Below, piece after piece: positions 32,942-41,401 of a stretch of DNA of 64,000 bases. A program made the translations under genes and the position numbers. The notes below the pieces were generated by a model, which ran no database searches, had not been told where the DNA came from, and saw only the letters and a list, made by a program, of their open reading frames with translations. The DNA is from Leifsonia xyli (GTDB lineage Bacteria; Actinomycetota; Actinomycetes; Actinomycetales; Microbacteriaceae): assembly GCA_001647635.1 (NCBI GenBank), contig CP014761.1:2108001-2172000 (forward strand), read 5' to 3'. How positions within the stretch are numbered: the first letter of the stretch is position 1; each line of letters begins with the position of its first letter.

Positions 32942-33730
32942 TCAGCACGGGGCGACGCCGACCACCATCGTGGAGCCGGTCTCGTCGTCCGCGTCGACCG
33001 TCGTGTCATTCCCCGCGGCGGCGAACAGGGCGGCGGAGGTGGCGGCCTGGGACGCGCCCGCCTCGATGAGCAGAATGCCGCCGGGAGCCAGCCACTGCGC
33101 GACCTCCGCTGCGATCCGGCGGTGCAGGTCGAGGCCGTCGGCGCCGCCGTCGAGCGCCACCTGCGGCTCGTGATCGCGGGCCTCGGGCGGCATCAGCGCG
33201 ATCGCATCGGTCGGAACGTAGGGCGCGTTCACCGCGAGCACATCGACGTGGCCGCGGAGAACGGACGGCAGGGCGGCGAACAGGTCGCCCTCGAAGACGC
33301 GGTCGGCGGGGAGGTTGCGCCGTGCGCACCGCACGGCGGCCGGGTCGATGTCGGCGGCGTAGACCTCGGCGCTGGGCGCCGCATCCCGGACCACGGCCCC
33401 GATCGCGCCGATCCCGCAGCACAGGTCGACCACGACAGCATCCCGGCCGGCGGCGAGCGCGTCCGCGGCGAGGTCGGCGGCCCGCAGCGCCAATCGGGAG
33501 GTCCGCCGGCGCGGAACGAAGACGCCCGGGTCGACGTGCAGGCGCAGACCGCAGAACTCCACCCAGCCGAGCAGCGGCTCCAGCGGCTCGCCGGCCACCC
33601 GCCGGGCGACCAGGGCTTCCAGCTCCGCCGGGGAGACGGCCGCCGCGGTCAGCAGCAGGGCCTCGTCCTCGGCGAAGACGCATCCGGCCGCGCGCAGTCG
33701 CGCGACGATCACGGGGTCGGGTGCGGGCAC
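32942..33730 (-). CDS. HemK/PrmC-like N5-glutamine methyltransferase
   Basis: 262-residue SAM-dependent methyltransferase. SAM-binding motif VVVDLCCGIGAIGAVVRDA (about residue 97), acidic loop VYAADIDPAAVRCARRN, and VDVLAVNAPYVPTDAIALMP where the catalytic NPPY of PrmC reads NAPY. It has the N-terminal helical half of release-factor methyltransferases (PGVFVPRRRTSRLALRAADL). The NAPY change marks a paralogue rather than the housekeeping PrmC, so substrate may differ. GTG start at 33730. Confidence 0.82.
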   Translation of the reverse strand: MPAPDPVIVARLRAAGCVFAEDEALLLTAAAVSPAELEALVARRVAGEPLEPLLGWVEFCGLRLHVDPGVFVPRRRTSRLALRAADLAADALAAGRDAVVVDLCCGIGAIGAVVRDAAPSAEVYAADIDPAAVRCARRNLPADRVFEGDLFAALPSVLRGHVDVLAVNAPYVPTDAIALMPPEARDHEPQVALDGGADGLDLHRRIAAEVAQWLAPGGILLIEAGASQAATSAALFAAAGNDTTVDADDETGSTMVVGVAPC

Positions 33731-33773
33731 CCGGCCATGCTAGCCGGGCGCCGTCGTCGCAGGGCCGCCGGGC

Positions 33774-34394
33774 TCAGGCCGAGCCGAACGGTTGCGAACG
33801 CAGCACGCGCGCGAGATGTGCAGCGTTGTGCGCGACGGTCGCGTTCTGGCCGGCCACGGCCTCCGGGGTCTCGTCGAGGTCCTTGTAGTCGACGGTCTGC
33901 ATCGCCTCGCCGTTCCAGTAGGTCGATCCCTGCGAGGGGATGCTGAAGCCCACGTCGTTGAGGCCCTGGAAGAGGTCCGCGATGATGCCGTGCGCTCCAT
34001 CCTCATTGCCGACGACGCCGACGATCGCGACCTTGCCCTCGACGAGAGGACGGCCGTTGTCGTCGGTCTCGGACAGTTCGGCGTCGAGGCGCTCCAGCGC
34101 GCGCTGCGCGACGGAGGAGAGGTGGCCCATCCAGGTCGGCGTCACCATGACGAGGATGTCGGAGGCGAGGACCTGCTCCCGGATCTTCGGCCAGTCGTCG
34201 CCGTTCCCCTCATCCGCGGAGACGCCGGGCTTGATGTCGTAGTCGACCAGGCGCACGGCGGTCCCGGTCACATCGTGGGTGGCCAGCTCGTCCAGCAGCT
34301 GCCGGGCCATGAGCTGGCTGCTCGACTCCCCCGGCGACGGCGTGAGCGTGCACACGAGGGCCAGAGCGGTCAACGGACGGGTGTGATCGGTCAT
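33774..34394 (-). CDS. Flavodoxin-like NAD(P)H-dependent oxidoreductase
   Basis: 206-residue flavodoxin-fold protein. ALALVCTLTPSPGESSSQLM supplies the phosphate loop for FMN, ASDILVMVTPTWMGHLSSVA is the second FMN-binding segment, and VAIVGVVGNEDGAHGIIADL the third. It resembles NADPH-dependent FMN/quinone reductases (WrbA-like). ATG 34394 was chosen because the longer frame to 34778 is a shadow of the opposite-strand gene. Cytoplasmic. Confidence 0.85.
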   Translation of the reverse strand: MTDHTRPLTALALVCTLTPSPGESSSQLMARQLLDELATHDVTGTAVRLVDYDIKPGVSADEGNGDDWPKIREQVLASDILVMVTPTWMGHLSSVAQRALERLDAELSETDDNGRPLVEGKVAIVGVVGNEDGAHGIIADLFQGLNDVGFSIPSQGSTYWNGEAMQTVDYKDLDETPEAVAGQNATVAHNAAHLARVLRSQPFGSA

Positions 34395-34447
34395 GCGGTG
34401 GAGTGAACGCGCAGGCTCCGCGGAGCGCAAGCCATTCGCAGGCAACC

Positions 34448-34475
34448 TTGACCTCCGGCACGAGGGATGTATTGA
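34448..34475 (+). promoter_or_regulatory. Promoter of the 112-residue hypothetical gene
   Basis: TTGACC (34448-34453) and TATTGA (34470-34475) are 16 bases apart; the ATG at 34482 follows the -10 by 6 bases, which suggests a leaderless transcript. Confidence 0.5.
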
Positions 34476-34481
34476 TGGACT

Positions 34482-34820
34482 ATGAAACGCATCCACTACG
34501 CGAGCGGCTCGCTGCTCACCGGCGACGACATCGCCGACGTCTTGGTGCGCTTCGCGGCCGCCCTGGCGCACCGGAACGACTCGGCCGAAGTGCACGCGCC
34601 CGCCATCGTCGACGGCGACCAGACCGGTGAAGTGCTCATGCTGCTCGGACCGGCCAGCCAGATCCTCGCCGAGGACGAGCACTTCGACGGAGGCGAGCTG
34701 CGCGACGAGGAGTTCGTGACCGAGTTCGAGGGCAGGATCGCTGCGCTCGGGCCCACGCGCGCGACCTTCGTCGAACACGGGACCGACGACCTCCCCGATC
34801 TCGACTACGACCTGCTGTGA
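34482..34820 (+). CDS. Conserved hypothetical protein, 112 residues
   Basis: Acidic cytoplasmic protein with no recognised family: MKRIHYASGSLLTGDDIADV, VRFAAALAHRNDSAEVHAPA and MLLGPASQILAEDEHFDGGE. The lack of a Shine-Dalgarno sequence and a promoter ending 6 bases before the ATG point to leaderless translation. The next gene follows on the same strand after 82 bases with its own TACTAT -10-like hexamer (34865-34870), so the two are probably separate units. Confidence 0.65.
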   Translation: MKRIHYASGSLLTGDDIADVLVRFAAALAHRNDSAEVHAPAIVDGDQTGEVLMLLGPASQILAEDEHFDGGELRDEEFVTEFEGRIAALGPTRATFVEHGTDDLPDLDYDLL

Positions 34821-34902
34821 TCCGCCCGATGCGTCACTGCACTGGCGCTCTCACGGGCACCGCGTACTATCGGGCGAGTAACAGAGGACCGGGGAGAGGG
34901 TA

Positions 34903-35184
34903 ATGCAGGTGTTCCACGTCTACATCGACGACCTGAGATTCACCTTCGTCGACCGCACCCCGGTCGAGGAGCTGAAGAGCAGTATCGTCGCGGCGAGCAG
35001 GAACGACGGCGACTTCGTCTCCATCACCCAGTCGAGCCGGCCGCCGACCGAGATCTTCGTCTCGAGCCAGACAAAGGTGCGCATCGAGACGGCGACCATC
35101 CCGCGCGATCCGGTCTCCACCGGGGCGACCGCCGGAGAAGACGACGACGACGCCTTCTGGTTCGACTTCGACTCGCTCGCCTGA
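34903..35184 (+). CDS. Hypothetical protein, 93 residues
   Basis: Small soluble protein with an acidic C-terminus (AGEDDDDAFWFDFDSLA). The first part, MQVFHVYIDDLRFTFVDRTP, then LKSSIVAASRNDGDFVSITQ and TEIFVSSQTKVRIETATIPR, suggests a beta-sheet fold. No family recognised. Start ATG 34903 follows GGGGAGAGGG at a good distance. Confidence 0.65.
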   Translation: MQVFHVYIDDLRFTFVDRTPVEELKSSIVAASRNDGDFVSITQSSRPPTEIFVSSQTKVRIETATIPRDPVSTGATAGEDDDDAFWFDFDSLA

Positions 35185-35254
35185 ACGGCGGGACGCGAAC
35201 ACCCGCCCGAGTCAAGCACTACCGCCGACCTCTCCGGCAGGGGATGCTCGTGTC

Positions 35255-36766
35255 ATGCCGACGACGTCCCTCTGGCTCCAGACCGCCCCGCCGATCGCCA
35301 CCGACCCCTTCGAGTGGGACGGCCACTACGACACGATCGTGGTCGGCGCCGGCCTGACGGGGCTCGCGACGGCCCTGATGCTGGCCCGTTCCGGGATGCG
35401 CGTGTGCGTGCTCGAGGCCCGAACCGTCGGCGCGGTCACCACCGGCAACACCACCGGCAAGGTGAGCCTGCTGCAGGGGACGACGCTGTCGTCCATCCGC
35501 CGGCACTCCTCCGACGCGGTGCTGCGCGCCTACGTCGACGGGAACACGGCGGGGCAGGGCTGGCTGCTCGACTTCTGCGAGGAGCAGCGAGTGCCGTACG
35601 AGGTCCGGGACGCGGTGACCTACGCGACAACGCTGGACGGGCTCGACAAGCTGGACGCGGAGCTGGCGGCCGCGCGCGGCGCCGGACTCGACGTGGCGGA
35701 GGAGCGCAGCACGGAGCTGCCCTTCGCGGTGGAGGGGGCGTTGACGCTCGCCGGCCAGGCGCAGGTCCACCCGCTGAAGGTGCTCGCGGCGCTGGCCGCC
35801 GAGCTGCGGCGGCTCGGTGGACGCATCGTCGAGGGCGAGCGGGTGACCGACGTGTCGGCGGCGAAACCGGCGGTCGTCACCAGCACCTCCGGCACCTCGC
35901 ACGCCGACCACGTGATCCTCGCGACCGGAACGCCCATCCTCGACCGCGGGCTGTACTTCGCGAAGGTGGAGCCGATGCGGTCGTACGTGGCCGCGTTCCG
36001 GGTGCCGGGCAGCATCCCGCGGGGGATGCATCTGTCGGCCGACGCGCCCACCCGTTCGCTCCGGACGGCGACGGCCGCGGACGGCGGCGAGCTGCTGCTG
36101 GTGGGCGGAAACGGGCATCCCGTCGGTCGCGCGGACTCACCGGCCGAGAAGATCGCCGACCTCACCGCTTGGGCGGAGCGGATGTTCCCCGGTGCTGAGC
36201 GCACACAGTGGTGGGCGGCGCAGGACTACCGCTCGGCGAACCGGGTGCCGTTCGTCGGCTGGCTGCCGCGCGGACGCGGGAGGGTGTACCTCGCGACCGG
36301 GTACGGCAAGTGGGGGATGACGAACGCGATCGCCTCGGCCCTCAGCCTCACCGCCGACCTCACCGGCGAGACGCTCGAATGGGCGCGCGTGCTGCACCAC
36401 CGCGTCACCCGACCGGTCGACATCGCCTCCGGTGTCGCCATGAACGCGGGCGTGGGGAAGGCGGCCGTCACCGAGTGGGCCTCGGCCACGACCGGACCGG
36501 AGCTCCCGGACGCGCCGGTCGGCGAGGGCACCGGCACCGTCGGCCGCCGCGGTCGCACACCTGTCGCCGTGTCGACCATCGACGGCGAGACCTGCGCCCT
36601 GTCGGCCGTATGCACCCACCTCGGCGGGGTGGTCCGGTGGAACGACGCCGAGCTGTCGTGGGACTGCCCGCTGCACGGCTCGCGCTTCGCTCCGGACGGT
36701 TCTGTGCTGGAAGGTCCGGCGACCCAGCCGCTCGCCCCGGCGCCCGACGCGCCGGAGCGCCCATGA
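35255..36766 (+). CDS. FAD-dependent oxidoreductase with C-terminal Rieske domain
   Basis: 503-residue flavoprotein. The N-terminal DAO-type FAD domain shows DTIVVGAGLTGLATALMLAR (about residue 26) and VCVLEARTVGAVTTGNTTGK; RVYLATGYGKWGMTNAIASA closes the FAD site. The C-terminal Rieske [2Fe-2S] domain has CTHLGGVV (about residue 450) and CPLHGSRF (about 469), the C-x-H and C-x2-H ligand pairs. This is the family of FAD-Rieske oxidoreductases related to gamma-glutamylputrescine oxidase; the substrate is unknown. ATG 35255. It stands alone. Confidence 0.9.
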   Translation: MPTTSLWLQTAPPIATDPFEWDGHYDTIVVGAGLTGLATALMLARSGMRVCVLEARTVGAVTTGNTTGKVSLLQGTTLSSIRRHSSDAVLRAYVDGNTAGQGWLLDFCEEQRVPYEVRDAVTYATTLDGLDKLDAELAAARGAGLDVAEERSTELPFAVEGALTLAGQAQVHPLKVLAALAAELRRLGGRIVEGERVTDVSAAKPAVVTSTSGTSHADHVILATGTPILDRGLYFAKVEPMRSYVAAFRVPGSIPRGMHLSADAPTRSLRTATAADGGELLLVGGNGHPVGRADSPAEKIADLTAWAERMFPGAERTQWWAAQDYRSANRVPFVGWLPRGRGRVYLATGYGKWGMTNAIASALSLTADLTGETLEWARVLHHRVTRPVDIASGVAMNAGVGKAAVTEWASATTGPELPDAPVGEGTGTVGRRGRTPVAVSTIDGETCALSAVCTHLGGVVRWNDAELSWDCPLHGSRFAPDGSVLEGPATQPLAPAPDAPERP

Positions 36767-36809
36767 CGGGACTCTAGTTCTGAGAGCCTGCTGGGAGTAG
36801 GTTCATAAC

Positions 36810-37479
36810 ATGACGAATCCTGACGACGAGAGCACGCCGCGCCCGGCCGGACCCACCGGGGCAGGCGAGCCGACGACCCCGCCGCCCGCTTCGGACGTTC
36901 CGGCCGCGGCCGACGCGCCGACTCCTCCCCCGCCGCGACCGGCCAGGGCTTCCCGGCCGCGCCGCCGCCCCTCCCGCCTACCCGGCCGGTGCGGGTGCGC
37001 CCGCCGGCGGCCCGGTGGTCGCCCCGACCGCTCCGCCGACCACCGTGAACATCGCGTTCTGGCTGTACGTGGCCGGCGCCGTCCTCAGCGTGATCAGCGG
37101 CATCATCACCATCGCGACGATCGGGTCCCAGCGCGCCCAGTTCCTGGATGCGGTCCGCAACTCCAGCCAGACCGGCAACGCCAACCCGAACGCCGTGGTC
37201 GACGCGGTCATCGCCGGCGCCACCGTCTGGGCCATCGTGACCCTGATCTTCTGGGCCGTGGCGTTCGTGCTCTTCGCGTTCTTCATGCGACGGGGCGCCA
37301 ACTGGGCGCGCATCGTGCTCACGGTGCTCACCGTCCTGTCACTGCTCAACATCATCAACGGCTTCGGCACCGGTGCCCTGCAGGTCATTGCGACGATCGT
37401 CGCCACCGTCCTCATCTGGCTTCGGCCGTCGAGCGAGTACTTCGCCGCGGTCAAGGCCTCGAAGGCGCCGCGCGCCTGA
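36810..37479 (+). pseudogene. Pro-rich membrane protein with two frameshifts
   Basis: One gene split over three frames. From ATG 36810 a Pro/Ala-rich tail (MTNPDDESTPRPAGPTGAGE) continues; after the C5 run at 36927-36931 the next frame gives AATGQGFPAAPPP; after the C4 run at 36968-36971 the third frame gives AYPAGAGAPAGGPVVAPTAP followed by a membrane domain (VNIAFWLYVAGAVLSVISGI; AIVTLIFWAVAFVLFAFFMR; LTVLTVLSLLNIINGF). Adding one C to each run yields a continuous product of about 223 residues typical of Pro-rich actinobacterial membrane proteins. Both losses lie in C runs, so they are most likely sequencing errors. Confidence 0.75.
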
Positions 37480-37490
37480 CACCCTCCTCT

Positions 37491-37524
37491 CTGCGGCCCG
37501 TGGACTCCGGTCCACGGGCCGCAG
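37491..37524. terminator. Strong hairpin terminator
   Basis: CTGCGGCCCGTGGAC (37491-37505) and GTCCACGGGCCGCAG (37510-37524) are exact complements, 15 bp, with a TCCG loop. It lies 11 bases after the membrane-protein stop. The following TCGTTCC gives only a weak T-tract. Confidence 0.8.
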
Positions 37525-37552
37525 TCGTTCCCGGCACGCGTACACTCGCGGC

Positions 37553-38410
37553 ATGGACCTGCGGGATGTCGCCGGCGAGCTCTACGCCGCCGCGCCGGGC
37601 GACTTCATCGCGAAGCGGAATGCCGCAGCGGCCGGGGCCGACCGGCCGACCGCGAAGCAGATCAAGGCGCTGCGCAAGCCGTCGGCGTCCGCCGCGGCGA
37701 TCAACGCGCTCGTGCGCGACCAGCCGGATCTCCTTGGCGACGTGCTGGACATCGGGGCGAGGATGCGCGACGCCTTCGCCTCCCGCGACCGGGCCGAGAT
37801 CCGGTCGCTGACCCAGGAGCGGCAGCGGCTGCTGCAGCGGGCGACGGACGGCCTCGACCTCAGCCCGTCCGTGCAGCGCGAGGTGGAGGAGACGCTGCAG
37901 GCGGCCGTCATCGACCCGGCCGCTGCGGCGGCGGTGCGCAGCGGGATGCTGGTACGCGCGCTCGAGTCGACCGGGCTGGAGCAGGTCGACGTGTCGGACG
38001 CGGTGGCGCTGCCCGTCGAGATCGAGGACTTCCCGACGCCCCGGCCGGGACGAAAGAAGGCCACCCGGGCGGCGTCCGAGGATGCACCCGAGACGGAGGC
38101 CGTGGAGGCCGGGCCCGACGAGTCGCCGAGCGAGCGCCGCGAGCGGCAGCGCCGCATCCGGGCCGCCGAGAAGGCGGTCGAGCGCGCCCGCGCCGACGCC
38201 GACGCCGTCGACGACGAACTGGACGAGACCGTGGACCGCCGCGGCGACCTGGAGGCGGAGCGCGACCGCCTGCAGCGCACGCTGCAGCGGCTGATGGACG
38301 ACCTCACCGAGACGCGCGCCTCCGAGAAGGAGCTGCGCTCGCGGCTGTCCGACGCGCAGCGCGCCGTCCGCGAGGCCGAGCGCGAACTGCGCGACGCCCG
38401 CGCCGACTGA
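37553..38410 (+). CDS. Coiled-coil protein, 285 residues
   Basis: Cytoplasmic protein without recognised family. The first 140 residues are helical and charged (MDLRDVAGELYAAAPGDFIA; RPTAKQIKALRKPSASAAAI), then an acidic linker, then about 100 residues of long coiled coil (RRERQRRIRAAEKAVERARA; SRLSDAQRAVREAERELRDA). A TACACT -10 hexamer at 37541-37546 is 6 bases before the ATG at 37553, so the message is probably leaderless. Preceded by a strong terminator, so it forms its own transcription unit. Could be a scaffold or nucleoid-associated factor; not determinable. Confidence 0.75.
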   Translation: MDLRDVAGELYAAAPGDFIAKRNAAAAGADRPTAKQIKALRKPSASAAAINALVRDQPDLLGDVLDIGARMRDAFASRDRAEIRSLTQERQRLLQRATDGLDLSPSVQREVEETLQAAVIDPAAAAAVRSGMLVRALESTGLEQVDVSDAVALPVEIEDFPTPRPGRKKATRAASEDAPETEAVEAGPDESPSERRERQRRIRAAEKAVERARADADAVDDELDETVDRRGDLEAERDRLQRTLQRLMDDLTETRASEKELRSRLSDAQRAVREAERELRDARAD

Positions 38411-38419
38411 GCGAGCCGG

Positions 38420-39385
38420 TCAGCCGACCCAGCGGGCGAGGAGCTCGTCCCAGTCGGCCTGGAAGCGGCCGAGACCGAAACGCTCCAGCGCCCACTCGCG
38501 GGCCCGCTCCCCGGCCTCCATCCCGCGGCCGGGGTCGTCGACGAACGCCCGGACCGCGTCGTGCAACTCGGTCACATCGGTCGAGATCGCCCCGACGCCC
38601 GGGACCACCGCGCGACGCGCATCCGTCGTGTCCAGCGCCACCACGGGCACCCCGGCGGTCATCGACTCGAGCAGCGAGAGCCCGAGCGACGTCCATCGGT
38701 TCGGGTGCACGTAGACGCGACGGCGCCCGATCTCCGAGAACAGCCGCGGCGCCTCGATGTCGCCCGCTGCGACCACGCGGTCGGCTCCGACGCCGAGCGC
38801 CTGCGCGAGCCCGTCCACCTGCATGCCGAACACGTCGACCGGCGCGACGGCACTGAACCCGCCGAGCAGGTCCGATCCCGTGACCCGCCAGCGGCGCACC
38901 GGCTCGTTGATGACGGCGGCGGCGCGCGGCAGCTCGCCGGTGAAGAACCGGCCGTAGTCGACGACGCCGTGCTCGATGACCTGCGTACGAGTGGACCCGG
39001 TGTCCCAGAACAGCGCGTTGAAGTGCGTGACGTGCGCGATCAGCAGGTCGTCACGGTCGGCGAGGGGATGCCGGGAGCGCGGCACGTCCTCCTGGGGCGT
39101 GTTGTGCTCCACGAACACGACCGGCACGTCCACGCCCGGCGTGCGCCCGGTCAGCCGCTCGACGAGGTCGAACTCCTCCAGCCGCTGCAGCACCACGGCG
39201 TCGAAGGGTGTCTCGGCCAGGTCGGCTTCCGGCACCTCGACAACGTTCTGCGGCCAGTCGCGACCGCCCACGCCACCCTCGCCGGCGGCATCCACCGGCA
39301 GGAGGTAGGTGTGCCGCCCGCGGACGAACGCGTCCATCCAGCCGCCGTGGACCTGCCAGACGAGCAGCCGCAGCCCGCGGCTCAC
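38420..39385 (-). CDS. Family 4-type glycosyltransferase
   Basis: 321-residue GT-B glycosyltransferase. N-terminal acceptor half: RGLRLLVWQVHGGWMDAFVR, VVFVEHNTPQEDVPRSRHPL. C-terminal donor half: RVYVHPNRWTSLGLSLLESM and AGVPVVALDTTDARRAVVPG, the E-x7-E-like region that binds the sugar nucleotide. GTG 39385 overlaps the stop of the upstream unknown gene as GTGA. It is the last gene of a four-gene cassette with two related unknown proteins and DUF6098. Donor and acceptor unknown. Confidence 0.8.
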   Translation of the reverse strand: MSRGLRLLVWQVHGGWMDAFVRGRHTYLLPVDAAGEGGVGGRDWPQNVVEVPEADLAETPFDAVVLQRLEEFDLVERLTGRTPGVDVPVVFVEHNTPQEDVPRSRHPLADRDDLLIAHVTHFNALFWDTGSTRTQVIEHGVVDYGRFFTGELPRAAAVINEPVRRWRVTGSDLLGGFSAVAPVDVFGMQVDGLAQALGVGADRVVAAGDIEAPRLFSEIGRRRVYVHPNRWTSLGLSLLESMTAGVPVVALDTTDARRAVVPGVGAISTDVTELHDAVRAFVDDPGRGMEAGERAREWALERFGLGRFQADWDELLARWVG

Positions 39386-40029
39386 AGCTGCGTCCCGGAA
39401 CCGGGGTGACCCAGCTCCAGCGGGCCGGTCAGCGGCGCCGGCTCCCGTTCCTGACCGGCGGCCACGCCGGCGTGCGTGTGGCCCGCCACCCCGTGGGCGG
39501 CGGTGTGCGGCTCCTTCTGCGGGCACAGCCTGCCGCAGTACGAGCAGATATAGCCGTCGCCCGTCCGCGCCTCGCCGTTGAGCCGGTACTCGAGCACGTC
39601 GCCGTCGGCATCGAGCACGAACTCGACGAACGCGGGTCGCTCCAGGGAGGGGATGGGCACCCGCATCGCCGCGAACGGCTCGCCGTCGTCATCGAGCGGC
39701 ACCCACAGCTTCTCGGGCGACGCACCGAAGATGGAGCCCGCCTTGTCGACGCGTGCCGGCCGGTGGTCGTCCCGCACATGCAGGATGTGGCCGGCGCGGA
39801 TCATGTCGCGCGGCAGCGCCTGGTACAACTCGGGCACACCGTAGGCGATGGTGCCGCGGCGCAGGCGCGAGAAGCCCTCCTCGGAGTCGTCGCCCATGAC
39901 CACGAACGGGGGAGCCTCCGAGCTGCGCAGCACGATCACGGTGCCGCCCGACGGGCTGTCGGAGATGAGCTGGAGCACTGCCGTGGCGTCGACGAGCGAG
40001 GCCCCGCCGGTCGGGACGGTCTCAGGCAT
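39382..40029 (-). CDS. Hypothetical protein, paralogue of the one at 40452-40943
   Basis: 215 residues. Blocks PELYQALPRDMIRAGHILHV, SIFGASPEKLWVPLDDDGEP and AMRVPIPSLERPAFVEFVLD align with the product of 40452-40943 (EPYRELPRDDFPV, ASVFGASDVVVFVPLDADAE, RVRIPIPSLDRPSWHDYELV), so the two arose by duplication. This copy has an extra C-terminal section with a Cys/His cluster (YICSYCGRLCPQKEPHTAAH) that could hold a metal. Start ATG 40029 overlaps the DUF6098 gene by 8 bases; its stop overlaps the glycosyltransferase as GTGA. Function unknown. Confidence 0.7.
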   Translation of the reverse strand: MPETVPTGGASLVDATAVLQLISDSPSGGTVIVLRSSEAPPFVVMGDDSEEGFSRLRRGTIAYGVPELYQALPRDMIRAGHILHVRDDHRPARVDKAGSIFGASPEKLWVPLDDDGEPFAAMRVPIPSLERPAFVEFVLDADGDVLEYRLNGEARTGDGYICSYCGRLCPQKEPHTAAHGVAGHTHAGVAAGQEREPAPLTGPLELGHPGSGTQL

Positions 40030-40471
40030 GCGCCACCGACACCAGTTCCGTCTTGCGGCGGCCGAGCTCGGCGTCGAACCGCGCGCCCCAGACGCGGTCG
40101 GCCTGCTCGATCAGGCACTCGGCCAGGCGTCCGACCACCTCGACGTCGGCGAGCAGAGTCTCGCCGTCGGGCGCGTGACCGACCTCCCGGCCCCGCAGCA
40201 GCCACGCGAACCGCTCAGGTCGGGAGCCGTCCTGCGGGGCGTGCCGAGGGGCCGGGAGGCGGCTGATCTGGCGGGCGACCCACTCGATCCTGGGCAGCGT
40301 CCACCACTCCTCCGCGTCGAGGGGATGCGCGGGGAGGCCCGGCATCGACAGGCCGCTCTCCGCATCCATCGAGCCGGACTCGACATCGGCGGCGTATCCC
40401 GCCGAGAAGCGCACGTGCAGACCGGGTCCGTCGTCGAGCAGGCGCTCGACCTCAGAGAGCTGATAGAGCAC
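40022..40471 (-). CDS. DUF6098 family protein
   Basis: 149 residues: MLYQLSEVERLLDDGPGLHV, RFSAGYAADVESGSMDAESG and LSMPGLPAHPLDAEEWWTLP, with a C-terminal RVWGARFDAELGRRKTELVS. These blocks match the DUF6098 family of unknown function. It lies between the two paralogous unknown genes and overlaps both, so the three are co-translated. Confidence 0.75.
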   Translation of the reverse strand: MLYQLSEVERLLDDGPGLHVRFSAGYAADVESGSMDAESGLSMPGLPAHPLDAEEWWTLPRIEWVARQISRLPAPRHAPQDGSRPERFAWLLRGREVGHAPDGETLLADVEVVGRLAECLIEQADRVWGARFDAELGRRKTELVSVAHA

Positions 40472-40943
40472 GGGATCCTCCGGTCGGGACGGGCTCGTCG
40501 CGGCCGGCGACGCGGTAGCGGCACTCCATGCGGGTGCGGGAGACGAGCTCGTAATCGTGCCACGACGGCCGGTCGAGCGAGGGGATGGGGATGCGGACGC
40601 GCGCGGGCGCTTCGGCGTCCGCGTCCAGCGGGACGAACACGACCACGTCCGACGCCCCGAACACGGACGCCGAACAGGCGAACCGGCCCTGTGCGTAGCC
40701 GTCGGCGGTCACCACGACGGCGGGCTCGGACTCCACCGGGAAGTCGTCGCGCGGAAGCTCGCGGTAGGGCTCGGCGAGCCCGTGGACGCCGGGGCCGCGG
40801 CGCATGCGCACGAACAGGTCGCGGCCGCCGAACACGTCCAGCCGGAGCGAAGAGGGGACTGGCCCGTCGACCAGCACCGCCACCGGCGTCCGGGCACGGC
40901 GCGGCAGCATCATCAGCACCGCTGTCGCCGTCATATCGCGCAT
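40452..40943 (-). CDS. Hypothetical protein, paralogue of the one at 39382-40029
   Basis: 163 residues, the shorter of two related proteins that flank the DUF6098 gene (shared IPIPSLxRP and PLDxD blocks), lacking the Cys/His tail of the other copy. The N-terminus ATAVLMMLPRRARTPVAVLV could be a beta strand rather than an export signal. Start ATG 40943 or 40934; neither has a clear ribosome site. First gene of the cassette. Function unknown. Confidence 0.65.
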   Translation of the reverse strand: MRDMTATAVLMMLPRRARTPVAVLVDGPVPSSLRLDVFGGRDLFVRMRRGPGVHGLAEPYRELPRDDFPVESEPAVVVTADGYAQGRFACSASVFGASDVVVFVPLDADAEAPARVRIPIPSLDRPSWHDYELVSRTRMECRYRVAGRDEPVPTGGSRALSAL

Positions 40944-41012
40944 GCAAGCAAAGCTATGTCGGCGGTGACCCGAAAAGCAGGGGATTGACGATCGCCCGCG
41001 GGAGTGCGGGCG

Positions 41013-41336
41013 TCAGGGGATGTGGTGGCCGATCTCGTCCTCGGACATGATCACCATGCCGCCGGTGCGCTGCGACGTGTGCATGAGCGCCTCCAGCCAC
41101 TGCGGGTTGATCGCGGGCGGGCGGCTGCCGCTGAACTGGAAGGCGAGCGGGACCTCCCGGCTGATCCAGAGCGAGACGCGGCCCGAGCCCTGCTCGACCG
41201 GAACGTCCCAGTTCAGCAGAAAACTCTCGTGGCGGCGGAGCTTGGCGACGATCGCGAGCTTGACGTGGCTGAGCACGCGGTCGTCGAGATCGTATTCCTG
41301 GCCCGCGCCGTAGACGAGTTTTCCCATAACCGACAT
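41013..41336 (-). CDS. DUF7882-type small protein
   Basis: 107 residues: MGKLVYGAGQEYDLDDRVLS, KLRRHESFLLNWDVPVEQGS and GRVSLWISREVPLAFQFSGS, then RPPAINPQWLEALMHTS. This pattern matches the DUF7882 family found almost only in Microbacteriaceae, often in several copies; role unknown. ATG 41336 has AAGG upstream; an internal ATG at 41327 (MGKL) is the alternative and matches the usual family start. An operator-like palindrome lies 43 bases upstream. Confidence 0.75.
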   Translation of the reverse strand: MSVMGKLVYGAGQEYDLDDRVLSHVKLAIVAKLRRHESFLLNWDVPVEQGSGRVSLWISREVPLAFQFSGSRPPAINPQWLEALMHTSQRTGGMVIMSEDEIGHHIP

Positions 41337-41378
41337 AGTGCCTTATCGGTGCACCGAAATCCTCTCGTGTCAGGGGGA

Positions 41379-41394
41379 TTGACACCGGTACCAG
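41379..41394. promoter_or_regulatory. Third copy of the ACCGGT-centred operator (TTGACACCGGTACCAG)
   Basis: Matches the reverse complement of sites 1 and 2 at 14 of 16 positions. It lies between the DUF7882 gene (start 41336, reading leftwards) and the stop of the FAD-oxidoreductase gene (41402). On the plus strand TTGACA here plus TTAAAC 17 bases later would form a promoter pointing into the 3' end of that gene. Whether it controls the DUF7882 gene, an antisense RNA or nothing is open. Confidence 0.55.
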
Positions 41395-41401
41395 AGCGTG
41401 G

